From: Chalara sp. BL73
Lineage: Eukaryota > Ascomycota > Leotiomycetes > Helotiales
Length of the DNA: 64,000 nt
Reading direction: 5' to 3'
Assembly (NCBI GenBank): GCA_918026815.1
Contig: CAKJVC010000210.1
Coordinates: 124,001-188,000 of the forward strand
In this document: in pieces, positions 11,570 to 21,677 of the stretch
Position numbering within the stretch: the first letter of the stretch is position 1
Layout: each line of letters begins with the position of its first letter
Notes under the pieces: model-generated
Database searches by the model: none
What the model was told of the DNA's origin: nothing
Seen by the model: the letters and a program-made list of their open reading frames with translations, nothing else
Made by a program: the position numbers and the translations under genes

Positions 11570-13012
11570 CCACTGTCTCTTTCGGAGGTCGGCAATTTTC
11601 TAGAAAGGAAGGCATATAACTTCCAAAACCAGTTTCGGTATGAGCTAAGAATGAGTCTGGCACAGGGAGAATTCGCCGCACCAACCTTGCCTGAAGAGGT
11701 CAATTTGTTGGCTGGATTACGTTTGGTGTAGACTCTCTGGGGCTCATCCCAAGAGACAGATCTGATTATCTTTATGATTCCAAAAAGCCCCCAAACGCCC
11801 TGAAACATTTGCTCCACATACCATCAGCTTCACGCCAGATGAATACACTGCTACGACGGGAGTATGGCACTTACCATTCAAGGCCATTGAGGGTACGAGT
11901 GCCGTTGGCCCTTTTTTTTGGTCAGCTCTTGATCCAAATAACGAGAACCGGCACTTACGTATGTCGAAGTCCCCTCTCAGAGCCACTGTGTTAACGTAAT
12001 GCAGAAATCATATATCGGAAAGCAGATGTGCGCAAGGCCGGCTACACGAGAGGGTGGCAATTAATTCTAAGCCATGAACTCAAAACAGGTATCACGTTCG
12101 GGTTCTGCAAAGGAACTCCAAGTTCCGACTTGGTGGCGTGCTTAATGCTTGCTAAATGCTGCATCTCTGAGCTCGGCCATCCGATGCTTTTACCTGCGCT
12201 GATACCAAGTCAAGACATATCAGCTCAAACGGATATTAAACAGCGAAACGCACGAGATTGGTTAGGTAAGATTGAATTTGCGGCCTCGCAACGCAGCACT
12301 CTCACACACGTTGACCTCGGTCCCATCAATCGTGACTTGGTAGAGTACCACGCTCAGATATTATGGACACAGCTAGCTACCTACCTTCAGATAATCGAGT
12401 CTTTTAAAGCCACAATGCGTGACTTTCACGCTAGACTTACTCGAACGAATAAATATGACGGGCTCCAGAAAGTACACTCTGAGATTGGCTCAAGATTGGA
12501 GTTTTACGAAAAGATATTACATGGGCTTCAGAGTTATGCAAACACAAGTTTACGAAAACTAGAGGTTTAGTGAAGTCTCGTAAGTCTCCTTATGCGAGTA
12601 CTTTATTACTACTAACCTTTTACGGAGAAGGTTAATACCCTGCTGACCCAAGGACAAAGTAAACTCAATTTTGGAATAGTGCGGGATCAAAGGCGGTTTG
12701 CGCTAGCAAACCAAAGATATTCTTCCGCCATGCATACCATGTCCATCCTGGGAATTATCTTTCTCCCAGGAACGCACTTAGCAGTAAGTTCCATCCAATT
12801 GGCATCAATAATACTGCTAATAATGACTTTAGTCTATACTTTCAACATCGTTCTTCAACTTTTACGAGGCACCTAGCCTGGCTTCTTCGGTGTCTCCAAG
12901 ATTATGGTTATGCCGGGCCGTTGCTATACCAGTAACATCAACGATTGTGAGTATGTGGTATTTTTTGGAGATAAAACGTGCAAGAGTACATCAACAAGAG
13001 GGGCCCAAATAG
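11570..13012 (+). pseudogene. CorA-like magnesium-transporter-type fungal membrane protein, 5' part damaged
   Basis: The 3' two thirds read cleanly through three introns: 11959-12004 (branch GTTAACG, acceptor ATGCAG), 12565-12630 (TACTAAC branch, weak donor GTTTAG) and 12784-12832 (donor GTAAGT). The joined text includes RHLQIIYRKADVRKAGYT, then a helical region ending in SAMHTMSILGIIFLPGTHLAS followed by STSFFNF. That is the usual signature just before the two C-terminal membrane helices of this fungal family (RLWLCRAVAIPVTSTIV). Upstream, related coding text is visible (LERKAYNFQNQFRYEL at about 11597; LPEEVNLLAGLRLV at about 11690), but it runs into a TAG and a TGA. It meets the downstream frame (QTFAPHTISFTPDEY at 11803) only with a frame change. 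Either 5' introns were missed or the gene is decayed. Transport function is not demonstrated. Confidence 0.6.
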
Positions 13013-14013
13013 GGTCTAATGGTGATGAAATAATAAGCCGAATATGAAGCCAACTTGGAGAACTCTTAAAGTTATCTAAGGTGGTATTTCTATTAAGACA
13101 TAAACTAGTAACCGCAGGTTTTAAAAGGCTCGTGATATGCAATTCAGCATAGTGTTTATCGCTTAACAACAGCTTATATATTACATCTAAAATAACCTAA
13201 CTCCTGACTCCATGTCAAATGTCCCGGGCCTTTACTGCTTTAAACTACAGTTATATCAGCACCTGTAATTACAGAGTTGAAATGTCTCAACCTCATAGTC
13301 TACTGCTATCGCTGTTTAATATGAGGTCTTAAGAAGCCTTGAGTTTCACATGTGTGTTTCGTCCTCTTCATCCACAATTATTTCCTTAGACCCTGCATAT
13401 ACTTACCGCCAAGGGGCAACAGGCAGGATTGCTAGTTGTTATTTGAGCTCATGCACCTTTCTGTTGTTTGATCCCGCCCTTTTTATTCCACAGCCTGGAT
13501 TATTATCTCCATGGACTTCATCTTGCCTTATTCTCCCCACGTATTTGCGAATTCTTGCGTGGGACAAGGGCAACCCTCTCCGGGAAAGTTCCTCACATGA
13601 CTTTCTAGTAACCACGCCGTCTTGCTTCGAGAATGTGATAAGTGCACCAAGGGACATTTTTAAATAATGAACTGCTGTTGAACACTGGTTACCTGTCAGA
13701 TTGAGTTCCATTTTTAAAAGAACGCAGCATAAAACTTATCAGCAGATACAGCTGGGTTCAAAACCATTTGGTGATGGTGGGTTGCACCCTCTCCGGACCT
13801 TTTGGCGGCTAAGGTCTTGCTGCGGCTATTATGGATCTGTTTCTGGAAGATCCCCAGAACCTTTAAAATATTATTCTTATTGGCCGTGCCGTGTTCAAAT
13901 GGAATGATACATTGTGGCAGATGGTCCTTTATTTTTGGGGTGAATAATTTTGCATCAGTTCAAGTCAGGTATTCGATCAGTGAGCTTTTCCTTATCAAAT
14001 ACCAAAATGCAGC
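13013..14013. other. Intergenic region without supportable gene
   Basis: About 1 kb of AT-leaning sequence. It contains a B-box-like GGTTCAAAACC at 13755, but no A-box or cloverleaf around it. The last 100 bases are presumably the promoter of the GH6-like gene. Confidence 0.4.
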
Positions 14014-15312
14014 ATGAAGAAAGTATTTCTTTTTATTGTTAGCGCCGTGGCGACTATTTTTGCCACTCCTATGCAACATATTCAGAGAGGTGTCTGCAAT
14101 TCTCCGGTCTCTCTCGCAGGAAACCCATTTTCAAGTAGAATACTTCATCCTTCGAAATGGTATGAATCAGAGGCCGCAAAGACTGTCGCATCGATGACAA
14201 ATCCAAACATGAAAGCCTTGGCCATAAAAGTGATCAGTACCGGGAGTTTTATTTGGGTTGATGGCACCTCAAAGCTGGCGACGGTTCAGGACGAGCTGCA
14301 GAATGTGCCATGTTCGAACATACTGGGAATCGTTCTTCGAGCCCTACCACCAAGATTCTGCGAGTCAATCGAGTCTCCTCCATATCAGCTTGGCAATTAT
14401 AAGTCAGATATCATTGGTGGTAAGATAATTGCTTCAATTCAGACATTTATTTGCTTAATTGATGAGCAGCCCTTTCGAAAATCCTGAGAAATCACCCACG
14501 GGCTGCAGTGGCGGTTGTGCTTGAGCCGGGTGTGCTTCCACACTTAGTCCTCAACCGCGACTTGGCGGACTGCCAACAAGATGCAGTGCTGATACTTGAC
14601 GGCATATCCCTTGCGTTGCGCCAGCTGAATCTCCCCAATGTTGCCATGTATCTCGATCTTGGCCATGGAGGCGCACTAGGATGGCCGGAGGATGCAAGTG
14701 AGTACGTGGTCACTTGGCTAAAATATCAATTTTAATTTCACCCAACAGAATCCGGAGCAGAAATGTTCTACAAAGCGTTCTCACAAGCTGGGCACCCAAG
14801 CCAGCTTCGGGGGTTTTCCACCAATATCGCCAATTATAATAGTTGGAACTTAGAGCCAGGTGAATTCGTGTGCACTTTTGATCAGCAGTGCAATCCCGCT
14901 CAAAATGAGAAACGCTTCGTGTCGATAATGTCCTCAGCTCTTAATCGCACTTCAGTTCGGCTGCCAAAGGCATGCAATCGTAGACACGAGTCGAAATGGT
15001 ATTCAAGGCTTGAGAGAAGAGTGGGGAGAGTGGTGCAATGTTAATGGTGCTGCACTTGGTCTGGCGCCTACAGATAAAACCTCTGATTCGAACACTGATG
15101 CTTTCGTATGGGCCAAGCCACCTGGGGAAAGCGATGGCACCAGTGATGCTGGATCCTACAATTATAGTTCATATTGTGGGAAGAAAACAGGTACGTTTCA
15201 TCTCAACAGATAAACCTGCAATTAATGCCTTTTAGCTTTTGAGCCTGCACCAGACTTTGGGATATTCAATCCCGCATACTTCGAAATGCTCATCGCCAAT
15301 ACACTGGCTTGA
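14014..15312 (+). pseudogene. Glycoside hydrolase family 6 (cellobiohydrolase-type), frameshifted and missing a catalytic Asp
   Basis: A secreted GH6-like protein: signal peptide (residues 1-18) and catalytic domain, no CBM1. Exons are 14014-14419, 14470-14697, 14749-15190 and 15236-15312, with three GT..AG introns of 46-51 bases. Family text is clear: NLPNVAMYLDLGHGGALGWP, RGFSTNIANYNSW, NPAQNEKRF, EEWGEWCNVNGAALG, FVWAKPPGESDGTSD and PAPDFGIFNPAYFEML. Two defects are visible. The reading frame changes within exon 3 near 14971, in CTGCCAAAGGCATGC: removing one G would continue to AIVDTSRNG. Summed exon length is 3n+1, which agrees with one extra base. Also, the usual DLPDRDC catalytic-acid motif reads ALPPRFC, so the acid Asp is Phe. 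The Asp in FIWVDGT remains. A sequencing error could explain the frameshift but not the second defect. Confidence 0.8.
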
Positions 15313-15465
15313 AGAAAGTTCTCACATTGATAAAAAGCCCTGGCTCATAGTCACCGGAGTTTACACCATCTCAGACCGTGGCGGGGTAAAATCTAATTGC
15401 CATATCAATAGTCTCTTAGTACTTACAATAAACTATAGATTCCATACCCAAATTTCGTACTACCG

Positions 15466-17219
15466 CTATTCGCAATCATGATGTGGTGATTTAGAAAGCT
15501 TGTTAAACAGTTCCACAGCTCTCTTCCTCATAACAGTTCCTTTATCCGTTCTTGGCAACGCGTCTACGAGAACGATGTTCTCCTTTCCAATTTGTTCGAT
15601 GGTGCGCATGTATTTGTTTACTTCTTGCACGACTTTCCATACTTTATGTATTAAATCCTGATCACCAAAAGTTGTCTTGTGTTCGAGCTCAACCAGTAAT
15701 GACAACCCTGATCCGTTGTCCACTGCGACAGCACCACCGATCCAGGGCTGTGCTTCAACATACTGTTCGATAGGTGCAGGGTTGATATTGGGACCCCACG
15801 TCACTACCATTGTGTTATCCTTTCTTCCTTCAAAACGCCACAGATCTGGTTTGGTTGGATGCCTTGAAAACAAATCTCCAGACCTGTACATGTCAAGCTC
15901 AGGGAAGCTATACAATGCCGCCTGGGATGTCGGATCGTCTTCATCTCGGCGAAAAACGAGCTCATACTGCTCCGCGTCTGGCGACAACTTCTCGAAGTAT
16001 TGTGGCCTGGTGCAGATGTATTCCCAATCCTCTCGTTCTAGCTCCCACTGTGGCAAGGGGCCTGACTCAGTCGCACCATATATATTCTGCAATCGAACCC
16101 GCTGCGACACAAGATCTCCAACTCTTTTTGGGAGTGGTGCCCCAATATACGTAACCGAGCTCAATCGTTCCAGCGTAGTTATAGCTTCTGGGCTAGTACT
16201 CAACCTCTCGATGATCATGGAAAGGAAGGTAGCTGAATTTATGGCTGTGGCGGACATCAACGAGATGAAGAACTCGGGGGTTATATCTCTTGCTCTCATT
16301 GAGGAAGGAAGATATACGATGGTCTTGCCATCAAATATAGGCCCGGTTAACCCTGTGATATTGCCAGCTGCGTGGAACATTTCACAACCAGCTAGTTTTC
16401 TGTGGGATTTCCCGGAAAGTGTAGTTCTAATACCATGTCCGTTGAAAGGTTGGAGAAGATGTGCCGCGTCAATTGCTGCATAGTGGTAGTTGGACCAAAA
16501 AATAGGCTTTGGAAAGCCAGTGCTCCCGGATGTGTGCAGAATCTGAGAGGTTAGCACAAGCTTCGGCTTTCACAATCAAGAATTTATATTCGGGCGCTTA
16601 CGACTACCTGCAGCATTAAAAGTTAGCATATATACTTGCACCTGGATCGAAAAACTCACTGGGTCATTTTTCGCTTCCTCGAACGTCTTATCATAAGGGA
16701 AGAGCTCTACATCTCCGGAGTCCAGCAGTTCTTCTAGCTCAGGTACCTGAAGTATCTCAAGCTCCCTGCCCGCAGCTATTTCATCAACAAACACGTCTTT
16801 TGAATGTAAGAAGACGATGCAATCGGTCTCATCCAGGAGCTTATGTGTGCCAAAAGTGCTGTTGACATGCGAGGGTAAGAGCGTCTATGCTATTCATCAG
16901 ATTGTCTTTTGCAGCGCATCTGAATACGCACCTTGAATCCACATTTTATTGCCGCCAGAACAATTATGAGATATCGGATGTCCCTCGCCCCTCGGTATGC
17001 AATAGTCTGGAATGTGGTACTGCGACCAATCCTACTGTTAATCCACCATGCCATCCTGTCAACAGCACGGCTGATTGTTTTGAAATTTATGTCTCTGTAG
17101 CCTCTCAGGATGTCATTCTGAATAGGGAGCGCGGCAAAAATTCGTGCTGGATTCTCTTGCGCGGTGCGATCCAGTTCCGTGACCAGCAGCCGCTTTCCAA
17201 AGTCATGATGGGTGTCCAT
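15466..17219 (-). CDS. Stand-alone adenylation-domain enzyme (NRPS-like / ANL superfamily)
   Basis: Activates a carboxylic or amino acid as acyl-adenylate; the substrate is unknown. Exons are 16932-17219, 16660-16884, 16602-16607 (six bases) and 15466-16542, giving 531 residues. ANL motifs appear in order: HTSGSTGFPKP (P-loop), NIYGATESG, DMYRSGDLF, RFEGRKDN and PRTDKGTVMRKR with the C-terminal lysine. The N-terminal text (RAVDRMAWWIN, TIAYRGARDIRYLII) is that of the aminoadipate-reductase-like NRPS-like group. The protein stops about 12 residues after the last motif, so there is no carrier (T) domain and no thioesterase or reductase domain. It may work in trans, be a CoA ligase, or be a truncated relic. 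The start ATG at 17219 is followed at once by family text. It converges on the GH6-like gene and is divergent from the TauD-type gene. Confidence 0.85.
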
Positions 17220-18474
17220 TTTTTTTCTTCCTCAACGAATGCGTGAATCTACACAAAGATGAAGCCCAACTCTAAAAGTGCAACAGAAGAGGCCAACAAA
17301 TACCTCTCCCGAAGCTCCGATGACGCAGACATTGTACTACAGTTTAAGAGTCTTGTGGGACGGCATTTTGATTGCTGTGTGACTGTGGTTGTGGTTGTCA
17401 CGATTCTGAGTGGATTTTAAGAACATAGGAACGCCGATGTGTACTACTAAGTAATCTTTTACTGTAATGCTACATGCTACATTCATTAAATATATTTTCT
17501 AATGCCCGGAAAATATTTTTTGTAATTTTCTGACCTCTACCCTTGCTAAGGTTAGGGCAATCGAACCGCATGTCTTGTGTACACAACATTATTTTCATAT
17601 GCTTTTCACAGGGTCGGATAAACTCATCAAGGAATCGGAGTTTCCTCCAGTACAGGATAATATCGAGCATGGGTGGGGCTCTTCGATCTTGAGAAAGTAG
17701 ATGCTTGTAATTTTTAAAAAAAAATTTGGCACATTTGTGCAGCCTCATACTCTCTTGGCTGGATCCTACGGAGAGCTTGCCAATCTTGTAGGAGTTCCTT
17801 CAAAAACAAGATATGCTAATCTACTTCCTGTCTCAACGATATATGAAACCTCAGATGTTCCAGGGAGTCCACTGCCTTTTATGCACTGTAATTGTGGATG
17901 GTGTTCGAGAGAGTTTAAATCGATATGCTTATGAGTTAGACCGTATACTGGTTTGGCAATGCGCTGATTGTTCTTTAATCCGCTTCTGTTCAACCAAATA
18001 CACTAAACATGAATCATCAATCTTTCCCCAGAGATTTCCAAGCAGACGCTCAAATAATCAAGCCGATTACCTCTAAGCTATTAAACCTCTGGATAATTGC
18101 ATTTGTGTATAATGGCTGTTGACGTTCAAAATTCTCGATGGCTCGAAATATCGCAAGTGATATAATGAGACATAAGCCGATCAGTGAGAGAAAAAACCAT
18201 CTTAGAAGAGCATATTGACAATCATATGCGCAAGGGTTTATAGGGTGGGATTGTTAATGTATTGTCGTGATAGGCTAGACCCAATCGAGGACGGGGTAAG
18301 CTGCGTAGCACGCAATACTGACGACACACCTCACCACACCAAAATCAGTATACGCTTAGAATATCAAATCACTGAACCTCCGTCATATTCATTGTGTGAA
18401 GTCTGCTTCTTCTGATAATCTTACATATATATTACTTGATTACTCTTTGACTTCGAATCCTTTGATCATACAAA
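17220..18474. promoter_or_regulatory. Upstream region between the adenylation gene and the TauD-type gene
   Basis: A divergent gap of 1.25 kb that must contain both promoters. Open frames at 17470-17748 (minus) and 17701-17934 (plus) lack recognisable domains and I do not call them. A TATATAT element at 18426-18432 lies about 45 bases before the TauD-type start codon and is a plausible TATA box. Confidence 0.4.
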
Positions 18475-19791
18475 ATGACCTCAACCATCACACAAACAGA
18501 TACTAAACAGCCAGATATATCATATCATCCTGACTTTGTAAAATTTCAGCTTCGCACAGAGCGAGTGAAAGCTCAACTTTCCAAAGATGCTGGGCTCCCT
18601 CCTAATTTCCCCCAACGGTTGACTGGTCCTTTGGTATGGGAAGGCAAAGACTTCACTGATGACCGAGACTGGACCTTGGTGCTCTCTGAAGACCACCTTG
18701 GTGAGATTGAAAATGCGCTATCACACTTCAAATGTAGAATGACAAGTCACCTTCCCTCAAGCAAAAAAAATAACAATACTTAGCACTAAACAAGCCGATT
18801 GGGCATGTCGCTCAAACTACTTTTCCCCTCCCGTCAGTGGGTCCACTTCTCAGGAAAGAAGCTCATCAACTCCAGTCCGGAAGAGGATTTTTTGTACTCC
18901 GCGGTCTGCAGCCAGATAGGCACCCAATTGATGACAACACCATCATCTACGCTGGCGTGTCATCATACATTGGATCCGTCCGCGGTCGGCAGGATAGCAA
19001 AACCATTGATGGTGAAAAGAAGTCATCTATGCTTAACCATATCAAGGACCTGAGCCAGACATCCGTGGCTGGAAAGATAGGCGCACCAGCCTACACGACT
19101 GACAAACAGGTTTTCCACACTGACTCTGGTGATATCGTCTCGCTATTTGCACTGAATACCGCTGCCCAAGGTGGGAAAAGCAAGCTGGCGAGCAGCTGGC
19201 GGGTGTATAATGAGATTGCTTCGACTCGTCCAGATATCATTAGGACTTTGTCCGAGGACTGGATATTTGATGGATATGGCAATCCAGAAAAGCCATATAC
19301 GGCAAGGCCGCTGCTTTTCCACACTGCAGCCAAGGCGAATGCCCCGGAACGCGTGATTATCCAGTATGCCCGGCGAGGCTTTACCGGCTTCTTGAATCTT
19401 CCACGCAGCACAGACATTCCTCCCATCACTGAAGCTCAAGCCGAGGCTCTGGATACGTTGCACTTCTTGGCTGAACGGTACTCCTTGACGCTTGACTTTC
19501 AGAAGGGAGATGTGCAGTATGTGAACAACTTGAGCATCTTTCATGCGAGAGATGGCTTTGTAGATGCCCCTGGTCAGGAGTAAGTGCTGCCTCTACAGTC
19601 TCCCTATCGCAGGGCTTAACCTTCGTTATAGGCGACACTTGTTACGCCTCTGGTTACGAGATCCAGAGCTGGCTTGGGAAACCCCGGAGCCTCTGAAAGA
19701 ACGATGGGACACTTTGTATGCAGATGTTACTGAAAAGGAACAAGTGTTTCCACTTTCACCTGTGATTCGAGGCGGCGCAGGGAAAGCCTGA
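18475..19791 (+). CDS. TauD/TfdA family 2-oxoglutarate-dependent dioxygenase
   Basis: A cytosolic Fe(II)/2-oxoglutarate dioxygenase of 404 residues. The family oxidises sulfonates such as taurine, phenoxy-acids or related small carboxylates; the substrate is not readable here. Exons are 18475-18733, 18784-19579 and 19632-19791. The first intron (50 bases, acceptor ACTTAG) joins HFK to SLNKPIGHVAQTTFPLP in phase 1, which matches the family. The second (GTAAGT..TATAG) joins GQE to RHLLRLWLRDPE. The metal triad is His198-x-Asp200 in VFHTDSGD plus His340 in IFHARDGF. The Arg-rich RHLLRLW after the second intron is the usual 2-oxoglutarate-binding end. No signal peptide is seen. Neighbours are a stand-alone adenylation enzyme (divergent) and an OPT transporter (same strand), which may suggest uptake and breakdown of a sulfur- or peptide-containing nutrient. 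Confidence 0.9.
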
Positions 19792-21677
19792 CGCGGGACG
19801 TAAGTTATCTTACTCTGATTGCAGTTTCAATACGCCGCAGAGGGGTTGCAAAGATTGGGACGAACATTTATTGGGAACCCTGGTCGACACGATTTTTCTG
19901 TACCCGCTGGTGCTTTCAAAGTCACCCCTAGTATGATATGATTTTTAGTTTTGTGATCTAGACACTATCTTTCATCATTTTAGAGCCAAAACTATATATT
20001 GAAAAGGGATTGTTGGCGTGTGAAGATAGGCATGGAACTGAGAGACTCCTGGGATATGACTGATAAGCCCTCACTTCCCATGCAAGGTTAGAAACAGGAA
20101 TTCCAGCTGCCAAGGCCACAAGAGGCGGGTTAACCGGTATTTGATGTTTCTCTACCGTTTTGAACAATCTTCTCTCTGCTGCTACATGGGTTTATGAGAG
20201 CTTCTTGGGTTGTATTCATCTTGCTGTCTCGTAGAGATACGGGAGTGGGCACTGCGTCCTCTTTCACAACGGAGGGTAGAACCCAAGACAGATCAGTCTG
20301 ATTGCTTGGGGCCAAGTCTCGATGGTATGCTAGACTTGTAACTGGAAGGATTGGCGTCTGTTTACAAGATGAGAGTTCAAACAAATGATTGATATCTCAT
20401 TCTGTGCCATATTCGTCAGCCTGCTCTGGCCAACAATCGAGGCCTTTGAATTCCCGAGCTGGCCATATTAACTTTGCCAAGATGCTGGGATTGATGTCGG
20501 ACCACTGTTTATCTCTCTTACAGTGGCTAAATATTTGGAAGGGCATCATCTCTAAGTTCACCCCGAAGCCCAGCTGAATGTAAGGGGGAAGTTTGTGTAA
20601 CGTCCAAACCTTTGCCAAACGTGAGTCGAGAATTGGGGGAAGGGATGAGGTGGAAAGTGATACGAACAGGCATTTATCAGTCCTTTGGAAGTAAAGGGAG
20701 TCAAAGTATTGAACACAAGCCCTTGGCGTGCATTCCCCCCCCACGTTATCGGGTTCTTCCGAGAATACATTTTTAGACTCGTTTGGACAATGCACATCCC
20801 ATAGTCCTGTACATCCACACATCCACCCTCTCCCCGATCGCTGGGTTGAAGGTTGTCCCCCTTTTCATTCATCTTCACCCACACACCTTTCATTTAAATC
20901 TTATTATAGCGATGCGGCCATGTCATTATTGTTTATTCCAATCAAAATAGAAGAAGACTACTTATATGCATTTCTCTCCGACTGCTGACATTGGAATTTT
21001 CCCTTCAAGCCAGCCAAGCGGCCCCAAGTCCCGAATTATTCGCTCAAGAATGTTGCTATCAAAGTCAATACTTACGCCATATCAAAATTGGTGACACGAC
21101 TCAAGCCATCTCGTCTACTTTTCCCAATCTGCCCGCATGCGACGGTTTGGCTTATCGGTTTTTGCTGATGCTTATCACTCCAAAGTATAAAAAGGGATCT
21201 AGTGTCTGAGTAGAGATAGCGAATGACAGGCCGTTGCATTCGCTGACAACGGGATAGACACAATCCTGTTGGCGGGTTGCCATGTGGTGTTGCGGCACAG
21301 CGGAACCTGAACAAAACATGAACACTGATGCATTTCATAGCATGTCTACAGGGATTTCATCGGACCGGGCTCGACTTCAGCTGGGGCCTGGGCTCCACCA
21401 TCGAATCCCCCAATCCCAGACCATCATTCTTCATTCAAACTTCAATATCATTTCATGTCATCCTCGTCATCATCATGCTTCGACAGAGGATAGAAGCAAT
21501 GAATATACCAGAATGGATACACGCCAGCAATAGGCACTGACGGCTATGAGGCGCGATGAGAGAGCAATAGACTTTACACAATAAACCGTCCGGGATATTC
21601 GTCATTTACTGCTCGTATTGTTTCACGCAAATCGCGAACATACAGTCAGATCAGCGACACCAGAAACCATCGTCCAA
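19792..21677. other. Intergenic region without supportable gene
   Basis: About 1.9 kb. Minus-strand open frames at 20130-20384 and 20397-20822 are protein-like in length but carry no motif, and I found no splice pair that would extend them. The last 300 bases should be the promoter and 5' leader of the OPT gene. A second in-frame leader (from 21618) precedes its first ATG. Confidence 0.4.

Noticed and set aside
13750..13770. tRNA B-box-like GGTTCAAAACC
   Set aside because: No A-box at the right distance upstream and no cloverleaf pairing.
15677..16483. Plus-strand open frame of 268 codons
   Set aside because: Antisense shadow of the adenylation-domain exon.
20397..20822. Minus-strand open frame of 141 codons
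   Set aside because: No family resemblance, no clear start or splice sites, composition unlike neighbouring exons.
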